A stretch of 64,000 nucleotides of DNA from JAIVHA01 sp965367295 (lineage in GTDB: Bacteria > Pseudomonadota > Gammaproteobacteria > DSM-19610). Below the pieces are notes generated by a model that ran no database searches, was not told the origin of the DNA, and saw nothing but the letters and a program-made list of their open reading frames with translations. The position numbers and the translations under genes were made by a program. Shown here piece after piece: positions 41,693-50,723 of this stretch (the stretch's first letter is position 1; each line of letters begins with the position of its first letter). The stretch covers positions 86,543 to 150,542 of the forward strand of contig CBDUHN010000003.1 of NCBI GenBank assembly GCA_965367295.1. Reading direction: 5' to 3'.

Positions 41693-43039
41693 ATGAACCC
41701 GGATACCATCGCCGCCGTCGCGACCCCGCCCGGGCGCGGGGGTGTGGGGGTGATCCGCATCTCCGGCCACGAGGTCCCGCACCTTGCGCAACGCCTGCTC
41801 GGTGGACTTCCCGCCCCCCGTCAGGCCTGCCTGCATACCTTCACCGATGCCGTCGGCCAACCCATTGACCAGGGCCTGGTGCTGTATTTCCCCGCACCCC
41901 ATTCCTTCACCGGCGAACATGTGCTGGAACTGCAGGGCCATGGCGGCCCGATGGTTATGGACCTGCTGCTGCAGCGGGTGCTGGAACTGGGTGCGCGTGC
42001 GGCCCGGCCCGGTGAATTTTCCGAACGCGCCTTTCTCAACGACAAACTCGATCTCGCCCAGGCCGAGGCCATCGCCGACCTCATCGACAGCGGTACCGCC
42101 CAGGCGGCCCGCGCCGCCATGCGTTCCCTCGAAGGGGAATTCTCCCGGCAAATACACAGCCTGGTGGAAGCGGTCATCCAGCTGCGCATGTACGTGGAGG
42201 CCGCACTGGATTTTCCCGAAGAGGAAATCGATTTTCTCAGCGACGGCCAGGTGCAGCGGCAACTGACAGAACTCGAAGCGCGGTTTGACCACCTGCAGGC
42301 CGGTGCCCGGCAGGGACGCATCCTGCGCGAAGGCATGACGGTGGTGATCGCCGGTCGCCCCAATGCCGGCAAGTCGAGCCTGCTCAATGCCCTGGCCGGA
42401 CGGGAAGCGGCCATCGTCACTCCCATCGAAGGCACTACCCGCGACGTGCTGCGCGAACATATCCAGATCGACGGCATGCCGCTGCACGTCATCGACACCG
42501 CCGGCCTGCGCGACAGCGAAGACCTGGTGGAGCAGGAGGGCATGAAGCGCGCCTGGGCCGAAATCGAGCGCGCCGATCGCCTGTTGCTGGTGATCGATGA
42601 TGGACAGGGATTCGGCCCGGAAGAGGAAACCATTCTGCAACGGCTGCCGCAGACCCTGCCGCGCACCCTGATCTTCAACAAGGCAGACCTCACCGGTCAC
42701 CCGGTCACCACCCGGGTGCAGTCGGACATGGACAGACTGTATCTCTCCGCCCAGACCGGCGCCGGCATCGAGGCCCTGCGTACCTTTATGAAGCGTTGCA
42801 TGGGTTATGAAGGTGAAAGCCAGGACGGCTTCACCGCCCGGCGCCGGCATATCGATGCCTTACGGCGTGCCCATGCCCATGTAACGGAAGGGGTGCGGCA
42901 GCTGCGGGAACGAAGTGCCGGAGAACTGTTGGCCGAGGAACTGCACGAGGCGCAGCAGGCCTTGAGTGAAATCACCGGCGAGTTCACCAGCGAGGATCTG
43001 CTGGGCCGGATCTTTTCCAGTTTCTGTATTGGCAAGTAA
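41693..43039 (+). CDS. mnmE: tRNA modification GTPase MnmE
   Basis: 448 residues. N-terminal formyl-THF-binding domain (DTIAAVATPPGRGGVGVIRISG), helical domain, inserted G domain with GRPNAGKSSLLNALAGREAAIVT, DTAGLRD and NKAD, and the C-terminal CIGK catalytic tail. With MnmG (48101) it makes the cmnm5 modification of wobble uridines. In many relatives mnmG is close by; here 5 kb of accessory genes separate them. Confidence 0.97.
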   Translation: MNPDTIAAVATPPGRGGVGVIRISGHEVPHLAQRLLGGLPAPRQACLHTFTDAVGQPIDQGLVLYFPAPHSFTGEHVLELQGHGGPMVMDLLLQRVLELGARAARPGEFSERAFLNDKLDLAQAEAIADLIDSGTAQAARAAMRSLEGEFSRQIHSLVEAVIQLRMYVEAALDFPEEEIDFLSDGQVQRQLTELEARFDHLQAGARQGRILREGMTVVIAGRPNAGKSSLLNALAGREAAIVTPIEGTTRDVLREHIQIDGMPLHVIDTAGLRDSEDLVEQEGMKRAWAEIERADRLLLVIDDGQGFGPEEETILQRLPQTLPRTLIFNKADLTGHPVTTRVQSDMDRLYLSAQTGAGIEALRTFMKRCMGYEGESQDGFTARRRHIDALRRAHAHVTEGVRQLRERSAGELLAEELHEAQQALSEITGEFTSEDLLGRIFSSFCIGK

Positions 43040-43042
43040 GGT

Positions 43043-43070
43043 GGCAGGCGTGTTCAAAAACACGCCTGCC
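43043..43070. terminator. Bidirectional hairpin between mnmE and pilin gene
   Basis: GGCAGGCGTGTT (43043-43054) pairs perfectly with AACACGCCTGCC (43059-43070), loop CAAA. It sits just after the mnmE stop and just beyond the convergent pilin stop. No T-run follows, so it may act partly as an mRNA 3' stabiliser. Confidence 0.65.
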
Positions 43071-43077
43071 ATCGGAA

Positions 43078-43551
43078 CTAGCAACCGCTGGTGGTCACCG
43101 TGATAGCCGGGAAGGTGCGGCCGGCACCGGGGTTGGCGGCCTGGTAATTCACGCGGCAGTTAGCGGGCGTAGGCGCGCTGTTGCTGCGGAACTGGATGGT
43201 GGAGTTGGCGCCGGCTCCACCGCCACTGGTGGTGAAACCGTCATAGGCTTCCATCAGGGCCACGATCCCGGCCGCATTGGCGGTGGGGTAGCCGTTGACC
43301 ATGGTGACGTCGGCCGTGCCATCGCCATCGATGTCGATGGACACACCGGCGGCCAGTTGCTGGGCCAGCTGGGTGCTGTGCGCCATGGCGGCACTGCTCT
43401 TCAGCGCCGCTGCCATGCCTTCCAGGGTCGCCAGCCGCGCGTCCCGTCCCATATCGATGAACTTCGGCAAGGCGATGGCCGCCAGGATGCCGAGGATCAC
43501 GATAACCATGATCAGTTCAATGAGGGTGAACCCCCGTTGCTGCCTTGCCAT
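43078..43551 (-). CDS. Orphan MSHA-like type IV pilin
   Basis: 157 residues. Leader MARQQRG/FTLIELIMVIVILGILAAIALPKFIDMGRDARLATLEGMAAALKSSAAMAHS resembles MshA over the whole N-terminal helix; the variable C-domain ends with two cysteines (ANCRVNYQ ... TSGC) likely forming the D-loop. Start at 43551 with AGAGGAA upstream; a longer frame to 43629 adds a non-pilin extension. No assembly genes are near; it could use the MSHA machinery at 5987-18632. Confidence 0.85.
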   Translation of the reverse strand: MARQQRGFTLIELIMVIVILGILAAIALPKFIDMGRDARLATLEGMAAALKSSAAMAHSTQLAQQLAAGVSIDIDGDGTADVTMVNGYPTANAAGIVALMEAYDGFTTSGGGAGANSTIQFRSNSAPTPANCRVNYQAANPGAGRTFPAITVTTSGC

Positions 43552-43787
43552 ATCGATTCCTCTAGTTCGGTCCAAATACCGTCGCTTGCGCCCGGGCGCC
43601 CTGTCCATGGGAAGCCATTCTTGACCCACTAGGCGGTATATCGGCCGGATTCTGGTAATACCTTAAAAGAAGTCGCCGAGGCGCCGGGTCATGGCCGGTG
43701 TCATGGAATGGTCACGGTTCCGTCACGGAGATGACATATGGACAACGCCATACTGGCGCCGACCATCCAACCATGGGAGGTAACGTC

Positions 43788-44033
43788 ATGCTGGATCATA
43801 TCCTGAGACAGGTGCAGGCCTTTGAGCTGGCCCACGGCCGGAGGCCCAATGTGGTGTTCATCAGCTCGGATCACCTGCGGGCCCTGCGGTGTCTGTATCC
43901 GGAACTGTTCGCCCAGGACCCGGCGCTGGAACTGGGCTTTCGCTTCATCGTGGTGCCCGGTTCCGAGATTCCCCATCCCCGCGCGGCCCTGGTGCCGGAG
44001 CGCCGTAATCCCCAGCAGCGCGATGCGGCCTGA
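43788..44033 (+). CDS. Small conserved-looking protein of unknown function
   Basis: 81 residues, ATG with GGGAGG eight nt upstream. The product starts MLDHILRQVQAFELAHGRRP and includes NVVFISSDHLRALRCLYPE and GFRFIVVPGSEIPHPRAALV. Predicted alpha/beta, no signal or membrane segment. I do not recognise the family. It lies alone on the plus strand between a pilin and a transglutaminase gene that both point left; its 3' end is 6 bp from the convergent tgpA-like stop. Confidence 0.6.
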   Translation: MLDHILRQVQAFELAHGRRPNVVFISSDHLRALRCLYPELFAQDPALELGFRFIVVPGSEIPHPRAALVPERRNPQQRDAA

Positions 44034-44039
44034 TCCGGA

Positions 44040-46013
44040 TCAGCGCAGGGCCTGCAGGGCCTGTACGAGGCGGGGCAGGCGATCCGTTTCCCGGGCCCGG
44101 CCGTAGCGCAGGGCGATGTAGTGCTCGCTGACGGCCTGGATCGGCTGTGCCCATTCCGGTCGCAGGCGAGCCGCGCGACGGGCGAAATCCTGCGGGCCTT
44201 CCCCGTGGCGCCGTACCACCCCGGCCTTTTCCAGCCTTTGACAGAACTGCAGATACAGCTGTTGTACCGGTTCCTGCCTGGGGCGGGGCCGGCGCAGCAA
44301 CAGTGCACCCAGCAGCGTCATGACCATCATCACCGTGACCGCCAGCGCCTGGACGATGCCGCGCCAGGAAACATCGGGCAGCCCCAGATCTTTCAGGAAC
44401 GACTGCTGCAACGCCGGGCCATACCCCAGCACCCATTGATTCCAGCCATTGTTGACCGCATCCCAATACAGGCGCAGTTGCTGCAGCCCGAGCTGCATGC
44501 GCTGCACATCCGCCAGGCGGAACTGCACCGCCGCGCCGTCCCGTGTCGGCGCGAGGTCGATGGCGCGTTCAATGCGTTCCGGGGCCACCGCGGCGGTGGG
44601 ATCGACCCGTACCCAGCCGCGATCCGGCAGCCATACCTCGGACCAGGCATGGGCATCGGACTGGCGCACGATGAGGTAGTTACCGACCGGGTTTACTTCA
44701 CCGCCAAGATAACCGGTGACCACCCGCGCCGGCAGCCCGGCGGCCCGCATCAGCAGGGTGAAGGCGGCGGCGTAGTGTTCACAGAAACCACGCCGGGTCT
44801 CGAACAGGAACTGGTCCACGGGGTCCTGTTCCAGCCGCGGCGGCGTCAGGGTGTAGACGAAGGGTTGCTGGTGAAAATGCTGCAGTGCCTGTTCGATGAT
44901 CTGTAACGGCTGCCCGGCCTGCTCCCGCCATTGTTGCGCCAGGGCCCGTACCCGGGCACTGGTGTGTTGGGGTACGAACAGGGAACGTTGCCGCGTGTCG
45001 GCATCGATGGCACCGCTATCCAGTGTCGAGTAGGAGGTTACTTCATAGCGGATGCGCTCGCGCACCGGCTCCCTGGCGAGCAGTTGAAAATCCGTCTGCA
45101 AGCGGGCGCCGGGGATGGAACTGCCGGGCAGATCCAGCGCCAGCAGCGAGCGCTTGCCGTGGGGCTCCAGGGTAATGGTCTGCCGGATGCCGGTACCCAG
45201 CGGTTCGGGGGTAAAGACCGGTGGTGGACCCTCGCGGCGGGCGGGCAGCCAGCGCCGGCCATCGGTGACCTCGAACACCGGCCCCCGCCAGTAGCGTTGC
45301 GGTGCTGGCGGGATCGGGCCGGTGAATTCCACCCGGAAGGCCACCGCCTCCGAATTTGCGAGCTGACTGATGTGGCCCGGCTCCATCTCATTGCTCAGAC
45401 CGGTCACACCACTGTGGGCATCGCGCGGCAAGCTCCACAACGGCCCCGGAATACGCGGAAACAACAGGAACAGCACCAGCATCAACGGCATTGACTGCAG
45501 CAGCATCACACCCGCCAGTCGCAGCGACGGACGCAGGGAACGACCGCCGATCCCATCACTGAACTCGATCCACAGTGTGGTGATGAGCAGCGCGGTGACC
45601 GCCAGGTACAACGCAGTGGGAATGGATTGGCTGAACAGTAGCTGGATGGCCAGCAGGAAATAGCCCAGGTACACCAGCACGGTGACATCGCGCGGCCCCT
45701 TCAGCTCCAGGAACTTCAGTGCCAGCATCATGACCAGCAGGGCCGAGCCTGCCTCACGTCCCAGCAGGGTGCCGAACTGCAGCAGCAGGGTGGCCGCGGC
45801 CAGCCCCAGCAACAGGAGACGGATCAGCTTGCCGGGCGGGGCCTGTTGATGAAGGCCGCCGTACAGGCGCCAGCCGACGATGCCCAGCCAGCCGGCGGCG
45901 GCCAGTGGATGCAGGCGCAGCAGGTGCGGTGCGCTGGCCAGAAACAGCATCGCGCCCAGGCCCAGCCAGATGCCGCGGCGGGGTTGCCAGCAGGAGGGTG
46001 CCGCGGCTTTCAT
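44040..46013 (-). CDS. TgpA-like membrane transglutaminase (DUF3488 plus transglutaminase core)
   Basis: 657 residues. Six or so membrane helices (about 15-185, DUF3488) precede a periplasmic transglutaminase-like domain (about 320-490) with catalytic Cys in RRGFCEHYAAAFTLLMRAAGLPARVVTGY, His in DAHAWSEVWLP and Asp in WVRVDPTAAV. One more helix (near 550-570) and a C-terminal DUF4129-like tail follow. Pseudomonas TgpA is essential for viability; the substrate is unknown. ATGA overlap with the DUF58 gene upstream. Confidence 0.88.
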   Translation of the reverse strand: MKAAAPSCWQPRRGIWLGLGAMLFLASAPHLLRLHPLAAAGWLGIVGWRLYGGLHQQAPPGKLIRLLLLGLAAATLLLQFGTLLGREAGSALLVMMLALKFLELKGPRDVTVLVYLGYFLLAIQLLFSQSIPTALYLAVTALLITTLWIEFSDGIGGRSLRPSLRLAGVMLLQSMPLMLVLFLLFPRIPGPLWSLPRDAHSGVTGLSNEMEPGHISQLANSEAVAFRVEFTGPIPPAPQRYWRGPVFEVTDGRRWLPARREGPPPVFTPEPLGTGIRQTITLEPHGKRSLLALDLPGSSIPGARLQTDFQLLAREPVRERIRYEVTSYSTLDSGAIDADTRQRSLFVPQHTSARVRALAQQWREQAGQPLQIIEQALQHFHQQPFVYTLTPPRLEQDPVDQFLFETRRGFCEHYAAAFTLLMRAAGLPARVVTGYLGGEVNPVGNYLIVRQSDAHAWSEVWLPDRGWVRVDPTAAVAPERIERAIDLAPTRDGAAVQFRLADVQRMQLGLQQLRLYWDAVNNGWNQWVLGYGPALQQSFLKDLGLPDVSWRGIVQALAVTVMMVMTLLGALLLRRPRPRQEPVQQLYLQFCQRLEKAGVVRRHGEGPQDFARRAARLRPEWAQPIQAVSEHYIALRYGRARETDRLPRLVQALQALR

Positions 46014-46990
46014 GCGGACGTACCGAATGCCGCCAGTGCGCGCAGGCAGCGATCGCGGTGGACCGGTCCCTGCCCCGGCCCCAGGGTCTGTTGCGGTAGC
46101 CGCAGGCCGAAATGCTGTTGCTGCTGTTCGGCATCCAGCACCCAGCGACACAATCGGGACAGGCGTGTCTCGGTATCCAGCCCGGCCAGCACCTCCCAGT
46201 CGAGCCAGCGTTCCTCCACCCGGTCGCCCCCGAATTCCTTGGTGAGCCAGCCCTGCTCCCGGGCCACGGCCTTCCAGTTCACGTGGCGCAGGGAATCGCC
46301 GGGGTGGTAGTGGCGAAAACCACGAAAATCATCGCTGCCGCGGCCCTGGTCGCCGGCCTCGCTCTGGTGGCGCGGGGCCAGCGGCGGGGCCTGGCCCGTG
46401 GTGGCCGGTTGCGGATAGATCCAGGCCTGGCTGTCCAGCCGCACCCGTGACCAGGCCCGGAACAGGCCGAGGGGAAAGCGGGTCTCCAGGGTCAGAATGC
46501 CGAATGGCAGCTGACCGCGCCGGGTTGCCCGCCGGGTCAGCCACAGGGTCACCGACTGACCGGCTGGCAGGTGGGTGTGCCGGGGGGCCTGGGCATCGGC
46601 CCAGACGCGGATAGCCACGCGGTCGCGGTGGTCCGGGTTGTGCAGTATCAAGGCATAGGCTGCGGATTGGCCGGCAAAACCATCCCGGGTGGCACCGGCG
46701 CGCAGTTCCAGGCCGGTGAGATTGCGATAGGTGTGGTGGATGGCCACCTGGCCGAGGCCGGCGAGCAGAAAGGTCAGCGCATAGCCGAGACTGTTGTTGT
46801 AGTTGATGGCGGCCAGCAGCATCACCAGCAACAGCAGGGCAAAACCCCAGCCGCTGCGGGTGGGCAGAATGAATACCCGTTTGTGCACCAGACGCACGCT
46901 ACCCTGGGGGTCCGGTGCCGCGATGCGGCGGTCAAGGAAGCCACGAACAGGATGGGGCAGGGACAGGTGGGTGGACAGTGCGGACATCAT
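46010..46990 (-). CDS. DUF58 domain-containing membrane protein
   Basis: 326 residues. Two adjacent membrane helices (about 48-90, FALLLLVMLLAAINYNNSLGYALTFLLAGLG), then a beta-rich domain and the DUF58 hallmark DFRGFRHYHPGDSLRHVNWKAVARE (about 220-245). DUF58 proteins carry a vWA-like fold and are nearly always partnered with a MoxR ATPase. Middle gene of the moxR-DUF58-tgpA operon. Confidence 0.88.
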   Translation of the reverse strand: MMSALSTHLSLPHPVRGFLDRRIAAPDPQGSVRLVHKRVFILPTRSGWGFALLLLVMLLAAINYNNSLGYALTFLLAGLGQVAIHHTYRNLTGLELRAGATRDGFAGQSAAYALILHNPDHRDRVAIRVWADAQAPRHTHLPAGQSVTLWLTRRATRRGQLPFGILTLETRFPLGLFRAWSRVRLDSQAWIYPQPATTGQAPPLAPRHQSEAGDQGRGSDDFRGFRHYHPGDSLRHVNWKAVAREQGWLTKEFGGDRVEERWLDWEVLAGLDTETRLSRLCRWVLDAEQQQQHFGLRLPQQTLGPGQGPVHRDRCLRALAAFGTSA

Positions 46991-47013
46991 GTACAGACCG
47001 GTGTGCGGCCGGC

Positions 47014-47925
47014 TCAGGGAATGGCCAGCTCGAGGAGTGGTTGAATGAGGGCCGCCGTATCGGGGGTGTCGCCGTCGCGGCTACGCAGCCGGTGACCCAC
47101 CACGCCGGGCAACACCGCCTGCACGTCCTCGGGCAACAGGTAATCACGATCCTGCAGCAGGGCCCAGGCACGGGCACAGCGCAACAGTGCCAGCCCCGCG
47201 CGGGGCGACAGGCCACTGGCATAGCGGTTGCTGGTGCGACTGAATGCCAGGATCGCCTGCACATAGGCGATCAGCGCATCGCTGGCATGCACGGCGGCCG
47301 CGGCTTGTTGCAGTTGGTGCAGGCCGGGCTCATCCACCACTGGCAGCAGCGCCGCGGTCATGGCGCGACGATCCTCGCCAGCCAGCATTTCCCGTTCTGC
47401 GCCGGCATCGGGATAGCCCAGTTCGATGCGCATCAGAAACCGGTCCAGCTGGGATTCCGGCAGCACAAAGGTGCCGATCTGGTAGGTGGGATTCTGGGTG
47501 GCGATGACGAAAAAGGGGTCCGGCAATTTGCGGGTTTCGCCGTCCACGGTGATCTGGCCCTCTTCCATGGCCTCCAGCAGCGCGCTTTGGGTCTTGGGGG
47601 TGGCGCGGTTGATTTCATCGGCGAGGATCAGCTGTGCGAACACCGGCCCGGGATGGAAGCGGAAACCGCCGGCCTCGCGATCGAAGATCGAGACGCCGAG
47701 GATATCCGCCGGTAGCAGGTCGCTGGTGAACTGGATGCGCTGGTAGTCCAACCCCAGGCTGCGCGCCAGCACATGGGCCAGGGTGGTCTTGCCGACCCCG
47801 GGCAGATCCTCGATGAGCAGATGGCCGCGGGCCAGCAGACAGGCGACGGCCAGGCGGATCTGCGCTTCCTTGCCGAGGATGATGGAACCGACGCTGTCGA
47901 GAATGGTCTTGAGCTGGGGATTCAT
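47014..47925 (-). CDS. MoxR-family AAA+ ATPase
   Basis: 303 residues. Walker A LLIEDLPGVGKTTLAHVLARSLG, Walker B QLILADEINRATPKTQSALLEAMEEGQITVDGE, sensor 1 FFVIATQNPTYQIGTFVLPESQLDRFLM, lid domain to the C-terminus. MoxR proteins act as chaperones that activate or assemble partner complexes, here presumably the DUF58/TgpA membrane proteins encoded 23 bp downstream. Confidence 0.93.
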   Translation of the reverse strand: MNPQLKTILDSVGSIILGKEAQIRLAVACLLARGHLLIEDLPGVGKTTLAHVLARSLGLDYQRIQFTSDLLPADILGVSIFDREAGGFRFHPGPVFAQLILADEINRATPKTQSALLEAMEEGQITVDGETRKLPDPFFVIATQNPTYQIGTFVLPESQLDRFLMRIELGYPDAGAEREMLAGEDRRAMTAALLPVVDEPGLHQLQQAAAAVHASDALIAYVQAILAFSRTSNRYASGLSPRAGLALLRCARAWALLQDRDYLLPEDVQAVLPGVVGHRLRSRDGDTPDTAALIQPLLELAIP

Positions 47926-47997
47926 AACAATGCTTCGCTCTCCGGTCTGTACCCATCATTGAACAGAATGCCACGCGGTTCAAATGGATATCATGAC

Positions 47998-48025
47998 GCA
48001 GGTCCGAATTCATTCGGACCCACAG
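47998..48025. repeat. Dispersed palindromic repeat, copy D
   Basis: GGTCCGAATTCATTCGGACC (48001-48020) is a near-perfect palindrome, followed by CACAG and preceded by GCA. It is the most regular copy of the family and sits between moxR and mnmG (divergent). Confidence 0.75.
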
Positions 48026-48100
48026 TTGGTATCCGGGCCGTCGCAATCTGGCCAGTTCCCGGTAAAGCCCGTAGACTATTTGGTCCCCTGAGGAAACCGT

Positions 48101-50023
48101 ATGCACTATTCACAGGAATTCGATGTCATCGTGGTCGGTGGCGGTCATGCCGGGACCGAGGCCGCGCTGGCCGCGGCGCGCATGGGTGCGCGCACCCTGC
48201 TGTTGACCCATAACATCGAGACCCTCGGCCAGATGAGCTGCAACCCGGCCATCGGCGGCATCGGCAAGGGGCACCTGGTGAAGGAGATCGATGCCCTCGG
48301 CGGCATCATGGCCCGTGCCGCGGATCATGCCGGCATCCAGTTCCGCACCCTCAATGCCAGCAAGGGGCCGGCGGTACGCGCCACCCGCGCCCAGGCGGAC
48401 CGCGCCTTATATAAGGCATACATTCGCGCCGCCCTGGAAAATCAGCCCCACCTGAACCTGTTTCAGCAGGCGGTGGACGATCTCATCGTCGAGGCAGACC
48501 GTGTTACCGGCGTGGTGACCCAGATGGGCCTGCGTTTCACGGCCAGGACCGTGGTGCTCACCGTCGGCACCTTCCTCGGAGGTCGCATCCACGTGGGGTT
48601 GAGCAATCATGAAGGCGGCCGCGCCGGCGATCCTCCATCCAACGCCCTGTCCCGGCGCCTGCGGGAACGGCCGTTCCGGGTCGAACGGCTGAAGACCGGC
48701 ACACCGCCACGCATCGATGGCCGCAGCCTGGATTATGCGCTGCTGCAGGAGCAGCCCGGCGACGACCCGGCGCCGGTATTTTCCTATATCGGCAGTGGGG
48801 CGGACCATCCACGCCAGGTATCCTGCCACATCGGCCATACCAACGAGCGCACCCACGAGATCATCCGTGGCGGCATGGATCGCTCGCCCATGTATACCGG
48901 CATCATCGAAGGCGTCGGCCCGCGCTATTGCCCGTCCATCGAGGACAAGGTGGTGCGTTTCGCCGACAAGGCTTCGCACCAGATCTTCATCGAACCTGAA
49001 GGGCTGAATACCCACGAGATCTATCCCAACGGCATTTCCACCAGCCTGCCGTTCGATGTGCAGCTGGCGCTGGTGCAGTCCATGCGAGGTTTCGAAAACG
49101 CCCATATCACCCGGCCGGGCTATGCCATCGAATACGATTTCTTCGATCCCCGCGACCTGCGCTATTCGCTGGAAACCAAATTCATCGGCGGCCTGTTCTT
49201 CGCCGGCCAGATCAACGGCACTACCGGTTACGAGGAGGCGGCGGCCCAGGGCCTGCTGGCCGGTCTCAATGCCGCGCGCCAGGCCCTGGAGCAGGAGGCC
49301 TGGTGGCCGCAGCGTGACGAGGCCTATCTCGGCGTGCTCATCGATGACCTCATCACCCGCGGTACCAGCGAGCCCTATCGCATGTTCACCAGTCGCGCCG
49401 AATACCGCCTGTTGCTGCGCGAGGACAACGGTGACCTGCGTCTGACCCCGAAGGGCCGCGAACTGGGGCTGGTGGATGATGTGCGCTGGCAGCGCTTCGA
49501 GGCCCAGCAACGGGCCGTGGTGCAGGAGCAGCAACGTCTGCGGGAACTGCTGGTGCGGCCGGATTCCACGGCGGCGGCGGCACTGAATACCCGGCTGGAA
49601 AAACCACTCAGCCGTGAACACCGGGCCATGGAACTGCTGCGCCGCCCGGAGCTCGATTATGCCGCGCTTACCGCCATTGCCGAGCTCGGCCCCGCCGTGG
49701 AGGATCCCCGGGTGGCCGAACAGGTGGAGGTGCAGGCCAAGTACGCCGGCTATATCGAGCGCCAGACGCTGGAGATCGAACGCCAGCGCCGCCATGAACA
49801 GCAGGCCTTGCCGCTGGATCTCGACTACAGTGGGGTTACCGGGCTGTCCGCGGAGGTGCAGGAAAAATTCCGCCAGGTGCGGCCAGAGACCGTCGGTCAG
49901 GCGGCCCGTATTCCCGGGGTTACCCCGGCGGCCATCTCCCTGCTGCTGGTGCACCTGAAAAAACAGGGCCTGAAAACAGGCCGGGCCGTGAATATGGCAG
50001 CCGCTGGTCTGGGCGCCGGATGA
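48101..50023 (+). CDS. mnmG: tRNA uridine-5-carboxymethylaminomethyl modification enzyme MnmG
   Basis: 640 residues. FAD-binding N-terminus FDVIVVGGGHAGTEAALAAARMGARTLLL; CNPAIGGIGKGHLVKEIDALGG and the FINGTTGYEEAAAQGLLAG-type segment (QINGTTGYEEAA) are conserved, as is SRAEYRLLLREDNGDLRLTPKGRELGLV. Works with MnmE. Start has GAGGAAA. It leads a run into rsmG-parA-parB. Confidence 0.97.
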   Translation: MHYSQEFDVIVVGGGHAGTEAALAAARMGARTLLLTHNIETLGQMSCNPAIGGIGKGHLVKEIDALGGIMARAADHAGIQFRTLNASKGPAVRATRAQADRALYKAYIRAALENQPHLNLFQQAVDDLIVEADRVTGVVTQMGLRFTARTVVLTVGTFLGGRIHVGLSNHEGGRAGDPPSNALSRRLRERPFRVERLKTGTPPRIDGRSLDYALLQEQPGDDPAPVFSYIGSGADHPRQVSCHIGHTNERTHEIIRGGMDRSPMYTGIIEGVGPRYCPSIEDKVVRFADKASHQIFIEPEGLNTHEIYPNGISTSLPFDVQLALVQSMRGFENAHITRPGYAIEYDFFDPRDLRYSLETKFIGGLFFAGQINGTTGYEEAAAQGLLAGLNAARQALEQEAWWPQRDEAYLGVLIDDLITRGTSEPYRMFTSRAEYRLLLREDNGDLRLTPKGRELGLVDDVRWQRFEAQQRAVVQEQQRLRELLVRPDSTAAAALNTRLEKPLSREHRAMELLRRPELDYAALTAIAELGPAVEDPRVAEQVEVQAKYAGYIERQTLEIERQRRHEQQALPLDLDYSGVTGLSAEVQEKFRQVRPETVGQAARIPGVTPAAISLLLVHLKKQGLKTGRAVNMAAAGLGAG

Positions 50024-50084
50024 TGGTATCTGTAGTATACAAAACAACTATGCAACGCCCTTACCGCGAGCCAGGATTGCAGCC

Positions 50085-50723
50085 ATGAGTCCAGCAGAAC
50101 GACTTCAATCAGGTCTCGTGGCCCTGAACCTGCCCCTTTCCGAAACGGTACAGGAGCAGTTACTGCATTATGTGCAGATGCTGATCAAGTGGAACCGGGT
50201 CTATAACCTGACTTCGGTGCGCAAGCCCGACGATATTATCATCCGCCACATCCTCGACTCGCTGACGGTGGTGCCCTATCTGCAGGGGCAGCGTGTGCTG
50301 GATGTGGGCACCGGCGCCGGGCTGCCGGGTATCCCGTTGGCATTCGCCTGTCCGGACACGCAATTCGTGCTGCTCGACAGCAATAACAAAAAGATCCGTT
50401 TCGTGCGCCAGGCACTGGGGGAGCTGGAGTTGCCCAACGTCAGCGCCGAGCAGATGCGGGTAGAGGACTATCGGCCAGCGGAATTATTCGATGTGGTGAT
50501 CAGCCGGGCCTATTCCTCGCTGGGGGAGATGTATGCCCAGGCCGGCCGGCTGCTGAAGCCCGGTGGCCGCTTGCTGGCCATGAAGGGCGTCTACCCGCTG
50601 GCGGAAATGGAGGCCCTGCAGGATACTGATTTGCAACCGGAGATGATCCCGCTTCAGGTGCCGGGTTTGGATGCCGAGCGCCATCTGGTTATCCTGAACA
50701 CTTCACAGCGTATGGAAACCTAA
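50085..50723 (+). CDS. rsmG: 16S rRNA (guanine(527)-N7)-methyltransferase
   Basis: 212 residues, Rossmann-type methyltransferase. SAM-binding VLDVGTGAGLPGIPLAFACPDTQFVLLDSNNKKIRFV and the N-terminal KWNRVYNLTSVRKPDDIIIRHILDSL are family signatures. Loss gives low-level streptomycin resistance in other bacteria. Its stop overlaps the parA start (TAATG). Confidence 0.97.
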   Translation: MSPAERLQSGLVALNLPLSETVQEQLLHYVQMLIKWNRVYNLTSVRKPDDIIIRHILDSLTVVPYLQGQRVLDVGTGAGLPGIPLAFACPDTQFVLLDSNNKKIRFVRQALGELELPNVSAEQMRVEDYRPAELFDVVISRAYSSLGEMYAQAGRLLKPGGRLLAMKGVYPLAEMEALQDTDLQPEMIPLQVPGLDAERHLVILNTSQRMET

